From assembly GCA_001939145.1 (NCBI GenBank), contig LSRX01000134.1, positions 181,081 through 245,080 of the forward strand: DNA of 64,000 bases, given 5' to 3'. Of this stretch, positions 11,535 through 23,099 are shown piece by piece (position 1 is the stretch's first letter; each line of letters opens with the position of its first letter). The translations under genes and the position numbers were made by a program. A model generated the notes under the pieces. The model saw only the letters and a program-made list of their open reading frames with translations, ran no database searches and was not told the origin of the DNA. Source of the stretch: Symbiodinium microadriaticum (lineage: Eukaryota; Sar; Dinophyceae; Suessiales; Symbiodiniaceae).

Positions 11535-12384
11535 CTGCAAAACGGATGTTGGAGCTTGTGGGTCAGGGCTTGGGAGCTTAACCCCAAACGGTTTAGGGTT
11601 TAGGGTTTAGGGTTTACGTGAAACCCGAAGGCAAAGTTTAAAACGTCTACCAATAAGGTATCCAAGGTAATGTTTGAGTTGTTGTCTGCATGAAAAATGC
11701 TGTGGGCACGACCCTGCGGCCCTAAAGTGCAAAGCTCGATACCTCAAACGCACATAAGCCCAACAAAGAAATAATTTCTCGAGGCCCAAACTTTAAGCAG
11801 ATCATCTCTGTGGCACTATAGGCAACAGAGGCGAGTACCTGTCAGATGGGTCCTTTGTTCTAGAAACGTAAGTTGCCCGAAATCCGAAATCAAACACCAA
11901 AAGCACTCAATACAGAATCTGAAGTCCGCTTTGAGGTTTAGGTGGGTACTCCCTACACAGGTCCACCCCAAACTCCACACCCTGAATTTCACGATACAAC
12001 ACTATTTTTAATTTGGGACTGCATGTCAACCACATGTAACTACATACGGCTGAAAGCCGCTACTGCCGGATACAAACCACACACCACAACCCCTCAACGC
12101 TGACAGACCCTTGGCCGCTATAAGATAGGCCTCCAAGACTGCCCTAAGTAGTATGTCCGAGGTTTAGGGTTTAGGGCTTAGGTTGTAGGGTTTAGGGCTT
12201 AGCGACTACAGGAAAATCCTACAACGGCCTGTTAAGAAGAAGGCTTTTCAAGCTTTGACTCTAACAGAATGACAAAGCACCCAATCACTATACTGCAAGA
12301 GCGTCTAAGCACACGCACGTATACACATCCATCCACCGATGTATCGATCTGTCGATCTATAGATCGATCTATCCATCCATCCAT

Positions 12385-12555
12385 AAGAAAGAGAGACAGA
12401 CAGAGAGAGAGAGAGAGAGGGAGAGAGAAATGAAATGAGAGAGAGAGAGAGATAGAGTGAGAAAAATAGCGAGAGAGAGAACGAGAGGCAGGGAAGGAGG
12501 GAGAGAGGGAGAGGCAGAGAGAAAGAGAGAGCGAGAGAGAGAGAGAGAGAGACCC
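12385..12555 (+). repeat. GA-rich microsatellite
   Basis: GAGAGA with interruptions. No gene. Confidence 0.9.
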
Positions 12556-12559
12556 TATG

Positions 12560-12690
12560 CAAACCCTAAACTCTAAAGTCTAAACCCTAAACCCTAAACT
12601 CCAAAGTCCACACCCTAAACCCTAAACTCTAAAGTCTAAGCCCTAAACCCTAAAGTCCAAACCCCCAAACGGCCCCAAACTCAGCCGGCA
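12560..12690 (-). repeat. CCCTAAA-type block at the donor side of an exon
   Basis: CCCTAAA and CTAAAGTC variants, ending 17 bases from exon 12707-12767. The mirror-image TTTAGGG block is at 12785-12960. Confidence 0.8.
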
Positions 12691-12706
12691 AAAGCAAGGC
12701 CCCCGC

Positions 12707-12767
12707 CCTTGGAGTCGATCAAAGTGACGATGTCGGAGTTGTCGTTGAAGCTCAGTCCGGCGTCCAC
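12707..12767 (-). CDS. Myosin exon: FNDNSDIVTLIDSK
   Basis: Encodes VDAGLSFNDNSDIVTLIDSK plus G, matching the IxFxDNxxxIDLIExK stretch before LLDEE. Acceptor TAG|G, donor |GCGGGG. G plus GT of the next exon gives SKGGILSVLDEE. Confidence 0.94.
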
Positions 12768-12784
12768 CTAAACGCCGCAGGAAG

Positions 12785-12960
12785 GTGCTTGGGGCTTAGG
12801 GTTCAGGGCTTAGGGGTTTAGGAGCTTTGGGTTTAGGGCTTAGGGCTTAGGGTTCAGGGCTTAGGGGTTTAGGAGCTTTGGGTTTAGGGCTTAGGGATTA
12901 GGGTTTAGGGGTTAGAGGGTTTAGGGTTTAGGGCTTAGGGCTTAGAGTTTGCTTTAGGGC
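12785..12960 (+). repeat. TTTAGGG-type block at the acceptor side of an exon
   Basis: GGCTTAGGGTTCAGGGCTTA, repeated twice, then TTTAGGG units. Starts 18 bases from exon 12707-12767. Confidence 0.8.
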
Positions 12961-13435
12961 TACTATATGGTTTGATAGGGGGTTCAAAAGGCTGTGCAGG
13001 ATATTGCCGTGCATTTGATAGGGTTTTGGAGTCGTTTAGATGGCTTTCCACGGTACCTGAAGAGGCATGCATAAAGGCAGCCCCCCCAAAAACAAGAGAG
13101 TTAACACTTTGAAGGAATAGACAATCCCCAAACGGTTAAAGGGGTCTTCCTGGTTTTGTTAATATGTCTTGCCATGGGGGCTCCTATAGAAACTCCATCA
13201 GGGCTAATTCTTCAGGGTTTGGGGCTTTACGGCTGCAGGGTTCATAGGGTTGAGGCCTTAAGGGCTAAGGGTTTAGGGTTTAGGGTCTAGAGTTTAGGGT
13301 TTAGGGTCTAGTTTGAAGGATTTGAAGGTTAAGATGTCGCTCATACTCTTGAGGGAAAGCTCTTGGGCAAATTAAGAGAGTGCTCCAGAGATCTGTGCCT
13401 CGGGGACCTAAGCCTTATGAGTAGTGGCTCTGCAC

Positions 13436-13500
13436 CCTTATACTATGAATCCCTATATAGTATATGAACCCTATACCCTTTCGTGGTTCATTTCGTCCTT
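13436..13500. repeat. Dispersed repeat shared with 31482
   Basis: CCCTTATACTATGAATCCCT, then GTGGTTCATTTCGTCC. Opposite orientation to the other copy. Confidence 0.5.
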
Positions 13501-13757
13501 AAGGTGGGGGTTTAAGGCTTAGCAAGGCTTTGGTTCTGAGCCGGTGAACCTCAATGGCTGATGGGACGGTGGTGTGGACCTTCGAGCTTCGCGCTCTGAA
13601 GTGCATGATAAAAATGCAAAAGGAAACCCTAAACCCTAAACCCCTAAACCCTAAACCTAAACCCCTAAACCCTAAACCCCCTAAGCCCCTAAGCCCCTAA
13701 ACCCTAAAGCTTTTTGGGGGACCAGGGGCTCCCGTTCACCAGGACCAGGCGGCGTGT

Positions 13758-14000
13758 TCAATGTGGAGCCCCATGAGAGGTCCGTACAATCGCTGCATGG
13801 GGTGTACCACCACGGCCGCTCACGGCTCTCCCTATGTTCAGGAAAATGCGGTCCTCGTCGCCGAGGCTTCCGTCAATCATCGTCCACTTGCCGTCGTGCT
13901 GAATCACGAAGGACATGCCGAGATTGAGCAAATCCCGGCCTGTGAAGGTCACACGGCTGACCAAGGTCGGGTTGTAGGAGTACTCTCCACCGTGGCGGAA
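13758..14000 (-). CDS. Unassigned coding fragment in a myosin intron
   Basis: Open frame of 80 codons after a GACAG acceptor, reading FRHGGEYSYNPTLVSRVTF, then FVIQHDGKWTMIDGSLGDED. The codons prefer G or C in third position. It does not match myosin and lies between two motor exons whose phases join without it. The latter half weakens into the repeat. Its right edge abuts a CCA microsatellite. Confidence 0.4.
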   Translation of the reverse strand, partial: FRHGGEYSYNPTLVSRVTFTGRDLLNLGMSFVIQHDGKWTMIDGSLGDEDRIFLNIGRAVSGRGGTPHAAIVRTSHGAPH

Positions 14001-14019
14001 CTGTCACCACCAAGACCTT

Positions 14020-14092
14020 CCACCACCACCACCACCACCACCACCACCACCACCACCACCACCACCACCACCACCACCACCACCACCACCTA
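14020..14092 (+). repeat. CCA microsatellite
   Basis: About 24 CAC/CCA units beside the open frame at 13758-14000. Confidence 0.95.
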
Positions 14093-14528
14093 CAACAACA
14101 ACGACAGCAGCATGATGGTTGAATGCCAACGCCAGCAGACAGGTATGAGAATTCTGTATTCCTTGAGAACTGAAGCCGCGTCTTAGTGCAGAAGCAAGCA
14201 ATCCTGACACTCTGTTGTCTGAAAGTTGTGAGGAATCGGGGTTCGCAAAAACTTCCAGGGCTTCGAACTCTATTGAGGAACCCTAAACCCTATAAACCTT
14301 AAACGGTTTAGGGTTCCTCAAACCGTCAGGCTCGTCTACGTGGAAACACCGGGACCTCGGCATCCCCACACCTCAACACGTTTACCGGCCGACAACGTTC
14401 AGAGTTTTATAAGGTTTGTGGTTTTTGGGGCTCAGAATTTGGGGTTAGGATTTGGGGAATAGGAATTCGGGGATTAGGACTTGGGGATTAAGGAAACCCT
14501 AAACCCTAAAAAGTCTGGGGCCCACAGC

Positions 14529-14555
14529 CGATATGCCTTCGGCTTTGTAGTCATC
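14529..14555 (-). CDS. Myosin microexon: DDYKAEGIS
   Basis: Nine codons, phase 0 on both sides, matching QEEYxxEGIxW. Acceptor CAG|G, donor |GCTGTG. Flanked by CCCTAAA on the left and TTTAGGG on the right. Confidence 0.92.
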
Positions 14556-14574
14556 CTGCGCGCAGAGCAAGATT

Positions 14575-14870
14575 GTTTAGGGTTTTTGGGTTTTCAGGGT
14601 TTAGGGTTTTTAGGGTTTTTTAGGATTTAGGGTTTAAGGCTTTAGGGTCGGGGTTTAGGGGTTTGGGGTTTCGCATTCAGGGTTTTCGGGTTTTAGGGTT
14701 TATTTAGGACTTCGAGTTAGTGCTTAAGGATGAGANAGGGTTTAGGGTTTTTAGGGTTTTTTAGGATTTAGGGTTTAAGGCTTTAGGGTCGGGGTTTAGG
14801 GGTTGGGGGTTCAGGGTTCAGGGTTTACATTGCTTGAGGTTTATTTAGGACTTCGAGTTAGTGCTTAAGG
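14575..14870 (+). repeat. TTTAGGG block with a duplicated segment of about 110 bp
   Basis: The stretch from GGATTTAGGGTTTAAGGC to GACTTCGAGTTAGTGCTTAA occurs twice (about 14625-14735 and 14755-14865) with small changes. It follows exon 14529-14555 on the acceptor side. Confidence 0.75.
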
Positions 14871-14973
14871 ATGAGAGAAGGCCCCAGAAGTAAAGTTTCA
14901 TAGCATTGCTTCTCCACGGACGTGGCATCCCAACAACAGGCATGGGTTTGGCGTTTAGGGCTTACCCTAAGTT

Positions 14974-15077
14974 AAGGCTCCATCCACCTGTATAGTATAT
15001 ACTTCTGCCATCAATCACTTAACTTTATAGGAACCCCTTCATGGCCTAAGTATATACAAAACAGGCACATGGAGCCT
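14974..15077. mobile_element. MITE-like family M3
   Basis: AAGGCTCCATCCACCTGTAT at the left and GTATATACAAAACAGGCACA, then TGGAGCCT, at the right form inverted ends. About 104 bp. Confidence 0.7.
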
Positions 15078-16017
15078 CAGAATGCTTAGAAGCATTTTCG
15101 CAAAGCCTTAGACCCGGGCATTTACCCTGAACCCTAAACTGCAAGCCGCTATAAACCCTAAGCCCTAACCCTGAATCCCTAAAACTCCCAAACCCACAAC
15201 CTCAAACCCCCAAAACCCCAAACCCCAGACCCTGAACTCCTAAACCCTAAACCCCCACACCCTAAACCTCTAAACCACCAAACCTTAAACCCAGACGGCA
15301 TTAACAAAAACATACACCGCGCCAACCACGCTTGCACGAAAATTGTCCCCCCCCCCAAAAGCCAAGCTTCGCCCTTCAACCTAGACGATGGGCCCACTCA
15401 CTCTTCATGCCGTCGAGGGTTTCCCTAGACCCCAAAAGAACCCAACTTTTGAAGGAGTTATACAAGGAAGTCATAGTAACGAGCCCTAGAAAGGTAGGTT
15501 CCTTGGGGCCAGGTGGGGTCTGGTCGAAGTCTAGGATTTCTGGTTTTGCTGCGGGGAGTTTAGGGTTCACCACTCATTGGATTTAGTGTTTTGTGATTGC
15601 ACGGTTTAGGGTTTAGGGTTTCGTGTGTAGACTACCTAAATGATCATGGGAATTCGCAACTGGCATGAAGGATAAGGATAAGGTAAGTACACTTATATAT
15701 ATATATATACATACATATATATATATATATATATATTTTTTTTTCTCTTCAACTCAAACTAAAGTACCTGTAACCTTACTTACTAAGTCCCACCACCCTC
15801 CAAGCAAACCCTAAACAGAGACCCCAATCCCCTACAGGTCCCTCATAGAACCCTTTAAGGAACCCAGTGAGGAACCCTTTTGTTAAGTTACTAAGTCTCA
15901 TGATCCAGTTTAGTTAGGGCTTGGTTAGTGTTTAGGCTTTAGGGGCTTAGGGTTTCGGGGTGAGGATTTAGGGCTTAGGGTTTAGGGTAGTCTCATGCCA
16001 TGCAGTGTCCTTACCTC

Positions 16018-16102
16018 AAGGCTCCATGTACTCGTATAGTGCATACTTAGTACATAGGTACCCTAAGGCCGAAGTATGTACAAAATAGGTACATGGAGCC
16101 TT
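16018..16102. mobile_element. MITE-like family M3, abutting a splice donor
   Basis: AAGGCTCCATGTACTCGTAT and the reverse complement AAATAGGTACATGGAGCCTT. 85 bp. Its right edge is four bases inside the intron after the myosin exon 16107-16167. Confidence 0.75.
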
Positions 16103-16106
16103 ATGC

Positions 16107-16167
16107 AAGACCCTGCAGGTCCAGCTCCATCTTGAAGATATGGTTGTTGAAGTGCTGCTGGAGGTGC
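16107..16167 (-). CDS. Myosin exon: LQQHFNNHIFKMEL
   Basis: Encodes HLQQHFNNHIFKMELDLQGL after a leading G; corresponds to KLQxHFNxHIFKxEQ. Acceptor AAG|G. Donor is |GCATAAGG, and an M3 inverted-repeat element begins four bases into the intron. Confidence 0.95.
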
Positions 16168-16289
16168 CTTGGGTTTGATGTTTGGAGCGTTGGGGGTTAG
16201 TTAGGGCTGTCAGGTTTAGGGAGTTTTGGACGTAGGGTGCAGGCTTGGGGACTGGGTGCTTTGCTTCTCAGAGCTTATGCTTGGGGACC

Positions 16290-16620
16290 CTAAACCCTCA
16301 ACCCCTAAACCCTAAACCCTAAAACTAAACCCTACATAAACCCCTAAACCCTAAACCCGAAACCTAAACCCTAAACTGAACCCTAAACCCTAAACCCGTT
16401 GAGGGTTTAAGGTTCGGGACTTCGGGCTTTCCAGTGCGGGCTCTGCTTTTGGGGGTCAATGATGCTAGTTTAGGTGTTGGGTTTAGGGTATAGGGTTTAG
16501 GGGTCTAGGGGTTTTTAGGGGTCAATGATGCTAGTTTAGGTCTTGGGGGCTTTGGGGTTTAGGGTTTAGGGGTCTAGGGTTTAGGTCTTGGGGGCTTTAG
16601 GTTTGTGGTCCCCAGCACAG
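16290..16620. repeat. Inverted telomere-like block
   Basis: CCCTAAA units to about 16400, then TTTAGGG units to 16590, meeting at CCGTTGAGGGTTTAAGG. Confidence 0.8.
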
Positions 16621-17164
16621 CAAAAGGTAAAGGAAAGGGCCTATCGGGCGCAATCGTAATGTAGAGAGCTTGGTCCAGGGCTTAGGGAATTCTGTTGGGG
16701 TTCCATGATAGTCCAGGTGAGGGCAATCGAGCTTAGTAGCCTGTCTTGCTGAGGGTAAAAACCCTAAACCCTAAACCCTAAGTGCTTGCAGGGGCCTTGA
16801 CCAGTCGAATAGGGGTTGGCGGGAGGGTGTATTATACTAGGGATATATGGGACATAAACAGGGCATAGACGGTACCATGAGCACCCTCTAATCTAGTCCT
16901 TCAGCAGGCCCTCGCAAAGAACACCCCAAAATTCGAAGTGTCTGTTGGTTTACGGTCTTTAGAAGGACAACCATGGTGCCGAAGCCAACTATGCTTCGAA
17001 GCCTGCGATTGTAAACCCTTAACCCTCACCCTGAACCCTCCAAAAGCCAAAACCCCAAACCCAAAACAGTAAACCCTAATTAATCCTTCCCTAAAACCCA
17101 ACCCAAAACCCCAAACATTAACCCTACACCCTCATCCACCAAAACCGCAAATCCAAACCCAGAG

Positions 17165-17677
17165 TCAGAAAAAAACAAGCTCGAACTTCGAGCTGCCCCG
17201 ATGGCACTTCATAACTAGAGTGTCGCTGTTTGGCAGTTTCATCACGCGCAGCATACTGCGAGCAGAGACGACGTCAATGGTCACGTGGCTGTGAGCTCCA
17301 ACTTTGTTCCCTGAAGTGTCTTCCGTGACTTGGTGAATGGTAATCAAGGCAACATGCAGGAAGTAGTGACATGGCCCCCTGGATTCGCGGTCAGTCGATT
17401 CCTGCCAGGGTCCCAGCCACTCGACTCTGGATTGGTCGTTAACCGCGTCTGTCAACAGTACCGGCAGGTTTAGGCCCGCAGCACGCTCTCGCAGCCACTT
17501 TGCTATGCTCTCATCGCCCGCCACGTCCGGAAGCGCGTCGAGGTAGTGTGCCACCATGCGAATGGCGGCGTTGTTGCATTTCAATTCCTCCTTTTCTGGA
17601 TTTCTGATGCGTGAAACTGGGCGCCGCCAGTCAGGAAAACGCTTGACGGCATGTCCCCACTTGTACCACCACCTCAT
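17165..17677 (-). CDS. Intronless open frame, unknown protein
   Basis: 170 codons from ATG, with a pyrimidine-rich CAG acceptor just upstream and a TGA stop. Composition is protein-like (for example AAIRMVAHYLDALPDVAGDE, then SIAKWLRERAAGLNLPVLL). No family recognised. It lies in the myosin intron between the exons at 18320 and 16167, same strand. Could be a retrogene, a fragment or a real nested gene. Confidence 0.45.
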   Translation of the reverse strand: MRWWYKWGHAVKRFPDWRRPVSRIRNPEKEELKCNNAAIRMVAHYLDALPDVAGDESIAKWLRERAAGLNLPVLLTDAVNDQSRVEWLGPWQESTDRESRGPCHYFLHVALITIHQVTEDTSGNKVGAHSHVTIDVVSARSMLRVMKLPNSDTLVMKCHRGSSKFELVFF

Positions 17678-18319
17678 CCCGCTGGCAATCGAAAGGCTTT
17701 AGGCTTTACAGGGTTTAGGAAACACTTGTAAGAAGACACATACCTGGCCATGCTCGCAACAAACAAACTCACTAAAGCACGAAATACAAACCCCACGAGC
17801 ACGCACAGAAGCCACCGAAACCGCATGGGCTGTTCAAATAACGTTGGTCCGTCGTTGGATTCCCGACAACATAACCAACAAGGCGAGCGGACCTTGACGC
17901 AATAACCATTGGGAGTTAGGATTAGGGGGACCCTTGGGGATATAGACCCTCTCAATAAGATCCCTTTTAAGAGAGCCAGAAGTAGGGTTAAGACGGGTCC
18001 CCTTTAAGGGGTCTACCTAATACTACCTAGGATACCCATGAAACCATGAATGTGCCCAGTAAACCTTGAAAAATCCTGGAGGCTACCTAAGACACAGCAA
18101 AGCGCACTGTCGAAACCCATCCTCATGTCGTACTGCAGACACCTGGCTACTGGGTCCAAAAAACTCATGACTAAGACTTACATTCTGCACCCGAATCCTA
18201 AACCACCCAAACCCTAAACCCTCAACCCCCTGAACCCTACCCTAAACCCCTAAACCCTCAACCCTAAACCCTAAACCCTGAACCCTAAACCCTGAATCCC
18301 GAAACCATAGGGTCCCGGC

Positions 18320-18352
18320 TCATTGCTAAGGTTGATGAACAGCTGCTCCAGC
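18320..18352 (-). CDS. Myosin microexon: LEQLFINLSNE
   Basis: 33 nt: G, LEQLFINLSN, GA. Matches FEQLCINYxNE. Acceptor AAG|G, donor |GCCGGG; GA plus G of the next exon completes Glu. Confidence 0.95.
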
Positions 18353-18884
18353 CTTGCTCCGCTTGGGTGACCTTCATCCTCATCCCGAACTCCCTTTAGG
18401 GTTTAGGGTTTAAGGTTTAAGGTTTAGGGTTTANCTAGGGTTTCGAAGGAGCTGCTTGGGTCCCTAAGCCCTAAACTCCAGAATGAAGACTTAGGAGTTT
18501 CAGGCAAATCCTAAACGCTACCTTTGGGTGCAGTCTCAGAACCTGTTGTGGAGAAGGTTGGAGAATCGCTGGGTGACGAAGCTGGATGGGGTGGGTATGG
18601 GTGGGTGCACGGTGAAGGCCAGATGGCGTTGCAAGATTGGCTGGCATGATGGATTCTTGTGTAGACGAACGGGGTGGAAGCAAGCTCTCCAAGCCCCCAC
18701 ACCCGCCTTATCAACCCTGCCCGTAAAGCCACCTACAACCCTGCACACCCTCGCAAGGCCTCAACCAAGAAACACTAAACTGCCCCTAGAACCTAAACTA
18801 GCCCTTGACCCTAAACCCTAAACCCTAAACCCCTAAACCCTACACCCTGAACTGACCCTCAACCCTAAACCGAGGCCCCCTGGC

Positions 18885-18913
18885 GAGTTGTGCTCAAAGC
18901 TTTCGAAGCCAGC
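18885..18913 (-). CDS. Myosin microexon: switch II
   Basis: 29 nt encoding AGFESFEHN plus TC. With its neighbours it reads VLDIAGFESFEHNS, the DIxGFExFxxNS switch II motif. Acceptor AAG|G, donor |GCCAGG. Confidence 0.95.
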
Positions 18914-19922
18914 CTTGCCAGACGGACTCTTAAAGCACGTAGTGAGGAAAATTCGGTCCATGGGATTTAGGATTTAGGGTGCAGAGTTTAGGGCTTAGGG
19001 TTCAGGGTTTAAGGTTCAGGGATTTTGGTTTCAGGTTTTACAGGGTTAAGGGTTTAGGGTTGAGGTTGTTACAGGTATCCCAGAGAGGTCCATAGATTGT
19101 GGAGTGCGCTCCCCCAAGACCATGGCTATTTTGGGTTTGGGACCTTGTTCCAGAAGAACAGTATAGATTGACCTTGAGGGAGTCATAGAGTTCTTATTGT
19201 GCGTTTTTTTTGGGGGGGTTCTGGAGGGGCTTGAAGGGCTGGCTCTGTGGGGTTTCGGTTTAGGACTTAGGTTTTCACTGTCCAGAACTCTCGTGTGCTC
19301 AGACATAAGGTTTAGGGTTTAGGGGTTTACTGTGCCAGCATGACATCTGGACTCCCAAACCATGCCACTGTTAAGCCGCCATGCTCAGGCCCAAACTCCC
19401 CCAACCTGTAAACCCTAAGCCCCAAACTCTAAACTCTAACCCCTAGAGTCTACGGACATCTACGCGGGGATGCAAAGACCTACAGCTTTCGGTGTTATGC
19501 CCTACAGTTGGGGGGCGTCATAACCCGCTATGTTGTAGGGTTGGGGGCTGCAGGTATGGTCTATGACAGTGACAGAGAGGTGACCCGGTGACCCCGTATC
19601 CCTACACACAAACTCCCCAACCCCAACCCTCCACCCCAACCTGCGTTGGAGGGCTTTCATTAGGGCTTCAAGGTAGATGTCCCCCCTCCATGTATACTTG
19701 CTTAAAAAAGCCAAGACAAAATTCAAACGAACCGACTTGGGATCCCTCTCTGCGCACGCAGGGATGAGGAGTCTGCAACTCTAAACGCTAAACCCTCAAG
19801 CCTAAACCCTATCAGCCCTAAGCCCTAAACCCTATAAACCCTATAAATCCTATAAACCCTAAAAACCCTAAACCCTAAGCCCTATAAACCCTAAACCCTA
19901 AAACCTGAGATGAGGAGTCTGC

Positions 19923-19971
19923 AATGTCAAGCACGCCGAAGAACTGGCCCGTGGCTTTTTTGCCCTCAGAC
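19923..19971 (-). CDS. Myosin exon: GQFFGVLDI (leads into switch II)
   Basis: G, then SEGKKATGQFFGVLDI, ending just before the Gly of switch II, as in xIGVLDIxGFE. Acceptor AAG|G, donor |GCAGAC, phase 0 at its end. CCCTAAA lies to its left and TTTAGGG to its right. Confidence 0.95.
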
Positions 19972-20042
19972 CTTTGGGACGACGGCTACGAGAAGAGACA
20001 CTATCCCTGAGGGTTTAGGGTTTAGGGGTTTAGGGTTTAGGG

Positions 20043-20164
20043 ATATACCAAGAGGGTCCATATACACTACTACTATGGAATTGGGTCATGCAAGACCATC
20101 CTTATGATGGTTTTGGGGGCCTAGTTCCACAATAGTAGTATATAATATGGACCCTCTTGGTATA
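20043..20164. mobile_element. Inverted-repeat element M9
   Basis: TATACCAAGAGGGTCCATAT and its exact complement ATATGGACCCTCTTGGTATA bound about 120 bp. The inner arms (ACTACTACTATGGAATT) also pair. In the intron between the exons at 23100 and 19971. Confidence 0.7.
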
Positions 20165-20961
20165 TAAGGGGGGCTATGACGGTTTGTAGAACGGATCTAG
20201 AACGCCTTCGGATTTGAAGTTTGAGCTGCGCTGAGGGTTTCAGGGTGGAGGGCTATAGGGGTTTTTAAGGGGGTCAAAGCTTTTGCGGTTTTGCGAAGCA
20301 GGTTTTTAGCTGTGTCGGTGGAGTTGCACGGCGTTTTTTTAGAGGGTTTTCCCGCGACCAAGACCTGAGACTAAGCTCGAAAAGGTTTAGGGGTTTAGGG
20401 TTTAGGTGTTTGCAGGCCCCCGGCGGGGCCAAATCTCACAAAACTCGAGCCTCGACCCTAAACCCTAAGCCCAAGAATGCCCGTTGCAAGGCTCCTTTGT
20501 AAGCCCCAATAGAACATGCAGGATGGCAGGGAGCCGAGAGTAAACCAGGGGGCTGTGGTCTTAGAGTAGGGTTTCGGGGAGTAGGGGCCTTCGTAGGATT
20601 CACAAAGGTTCGAGGAATTCGGAATGGCGCTTTAGAGAATGCCAGACCTTAAACTCCTAAACCCTGAAGCCTAAGCCCTGAAGCCCCAAACTGGCTGAGG
20701 ACTTCGGGTGCCCCTAACTGTCCAGAAACATATTAGCCTTGACCAGGGCGTCCTATGCGGGGACTGTAGCCCTTACTATCAAGTCCACATGCGTGGGTGG
20801 TGGCTGCGTGGACGTTTGCGTGGGGGCTGTGGTGGCGGTGGTGGCCAAAACGCACAGAGCAACCCGAAACCTTCGAGAACGCACGTTTGACGCCAATCCG
20901 AAGTCTGACACCTCAGTGCGCTTTACAGGGTGCTGGGGGTTTCGGCGGTTCTGCCCAAGGT

Positions 20962-21493
20962 TCAGGGGCGTATAGGGTTCTGGAATCGTTGTTTGAGCTG
21001 GACAATCAATCTGTCGTGCGTTTTGCCATTGTGCCGAACACATTTCCGCACCTCCTGAAGCTTGGCCCGCATCTCAGCTGTGAGCTCGTCATGTGTCCGC
21101 TGAGGACGAAGTGGGCCACTAAATTACCAGGCTTCCAAGGTCATGGCACCCATTCTGTGGAAAAGAGGTCTCCAGTGAGACTTATCCTCGCAGGTCCAGC
21201 CGCACTTGGTGCACAACCATGTCGTCACTTTCTGCTGCTTCTTTTACATGCATTTCTCTCGTTCAAAGAGCACTACATTCTCCAGCGCCGTTGCTAGTTC
21301 GCCGGAATGGCGGCGCTGAAGAACCACGCATTGGCCAAACTCTTCTTTGACAGCCTTCAGATGCTCTGAATCATCCAAGAGGTCTTTCAGAAGCTGGCCA
21401 TTGCGAGCCTTTTTCTTCGGCGCATGTCTGTGTCGGTGCCTGTGCCTGTATTTTCTAAAGTCTCCAGCTATGATGCGTCCTGCTACGTCGCAC
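20962..21493 (-). pseudogene. Decayed coding fragment with zinc-ribbon-like motif
   Basis: One minus-strand frame reads about 177 codons with only two internal stops, both TAA (21244-21246 and 21124-21126), and ends at TGA. Pieces: LLKDLLDDSEHLKAVKEEFG, WLCTKCGWTCEDKSHWRPLF, TAEMRAKLQEVRKCVRHNG. A basic HRHRHRH stretch lies near the start. CTKCGWTC suggests a zinc-binding knuckle. No introns, so it may be a retroposed or degenerate gene. It lies in a myosin intron on the same strand. Confidence 0.55.
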
Positions 21494-21991
21494 TACTCTC
21501 ACTTGCACAATTGTTAGTCCACGCATTACCCGCTGCATACTCATCAATGTGCACGCAAACATAAGATAAGACAAAATGGCTTCATGCACACATGTGCGTT
21601 TTGAGGCCCTTGAAAAACGCAGCTCAACAGGATGGAAGAACTGCCTTGTGGGTCCCTACGAAAACGCACGCGTGGACAATGGGGTGCGTGGACGGTTGCG
21701 TGCCCTGCGTGGACAAACACATGCGTGGACAAGACACAATTAGCGCCTCGACCATGTACTTTCCCAAACCTTCCCCAAATCCCCGAATGAAGGAATATAT
21801 ATATATATATATAGATATAAGTATATATATATATAATTATATATATATATATATACATCTTACTAAACCCTAAACCCCAAACCCCAAACCCTAAAACTAT
21901 AACAGGACCCCTAAATATGATTTAAGGGAAGGTGTGGGCTCCTTCTCCAGCACATGAGCACTTAAGGTCCTTAAGGCTCTATGGTTTTGGT

Positions 21992-22214
21992 TCTCTAAAT
22001 AAGGGCTCCTTTTTTGGAATCCCTTTTTATATGGTTAGTTCTCTAAGTTAGGGTCCCTTTTTTAGGATCCTTTAGTTACTCTGAATTAGGGCCCCTTTTT
22101 TAGGATCCTTTTTTCATATAGTTCTCTAAGTTAGGGTCCCTTTTTTAGAATCCTTTTTTATAAGGGTGCCGTAGACCTAAAAAGGGACCCTAATTTAGAG
22201 AACTCCCCATATGT
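21992..22214. mobile_element. MITE-like family M6, nested or tandem copies
   Basis: Three successive GTTCTCTAAxTTAGGGTCCC starts, then ATAAGGGTGCCGTAGACC and AAAGGGACCCTAATTTAGAG in inverse orientation. Looks like one element whose left arm has been duplicated. Confidence 0.6.
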
Positions 22215-23099
22215 CAACGTAGGATTTAATGTCAGGGTCTCAGGGCCTTCTCTAGTTTATGCGGGCCGCGACAGTGAGGATGTGTTCCTGTTGCGCTATG
22301 GTTTAACTCGAAGCTGTGTGTTCTCTGGGATTTCGACAGCTGAATGTCTGACATCATTGTCATGCGCCCCCCAACACCCCAAGATCACCTTAGAAACTCT
22401 ACCAACACATAACAACTAGCCTGGGGAAGGGCGGGCTGAAATGATAACAATCTAATGACGATGAAGATTATCACGGCGATCGGCGATAACGGCATCGATG
22501 AACGTGACGACGACAGGGGTGGTGCCGGTGGTAAAGGTTGCTATTGCGCGGTTGTGCTGACAGTGGTATAGAGGGATAACAGCAAACAAAGTCAAACTTC
22601 CCAGGAACGAATGCCCATCGCCACCGTCATCGTCCGTCATCATCACCGGCTTCTGCATCACCACTCAGAATCACCCAATGCATGTCCATTATTGTAACAA
22701 CAAGGTTATTGCCATTGTAGATTACGCTGCTTAGTCCTCCCCTGATCACGATCGTCATCATCATCTCTAACCCTAGGCTTCCAAGGACCTTATAGTTAGG
22801 GCCCTAGACCCCTTAAGGACCCAATAATAAGGTCCCTGGACGCGTAGGGTAAGCCATCAACAACACACACCAACTGTGCACCGATCTCGAGCGACGCTCA
22901 CTCAACGCTCCGACCCATGGCAAGGTTCTTGCTAAGGGATTTACTTAAATGACATGCCTTCACAAGAGCCCAGAACCCTAAAAACCCTAAAAACCCTAAA
23001 CACCCTAAAAACCTTAAAAACCCTAAAAACCTTAAAAACCCTAAAACCCCTAAAAAAACCCTTAAAAGCCCTAAAGTCTCAAGTCTCTGAGGACCTTGC

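Noticed and set aside
20275..20335. Minus-strand piece KNLLRKTAKAL resembling the helix before YGRLF
   Set aside because: That helix is already encoded at 24575-24647 and this piece is on the wrong side of the YGRLF exon.
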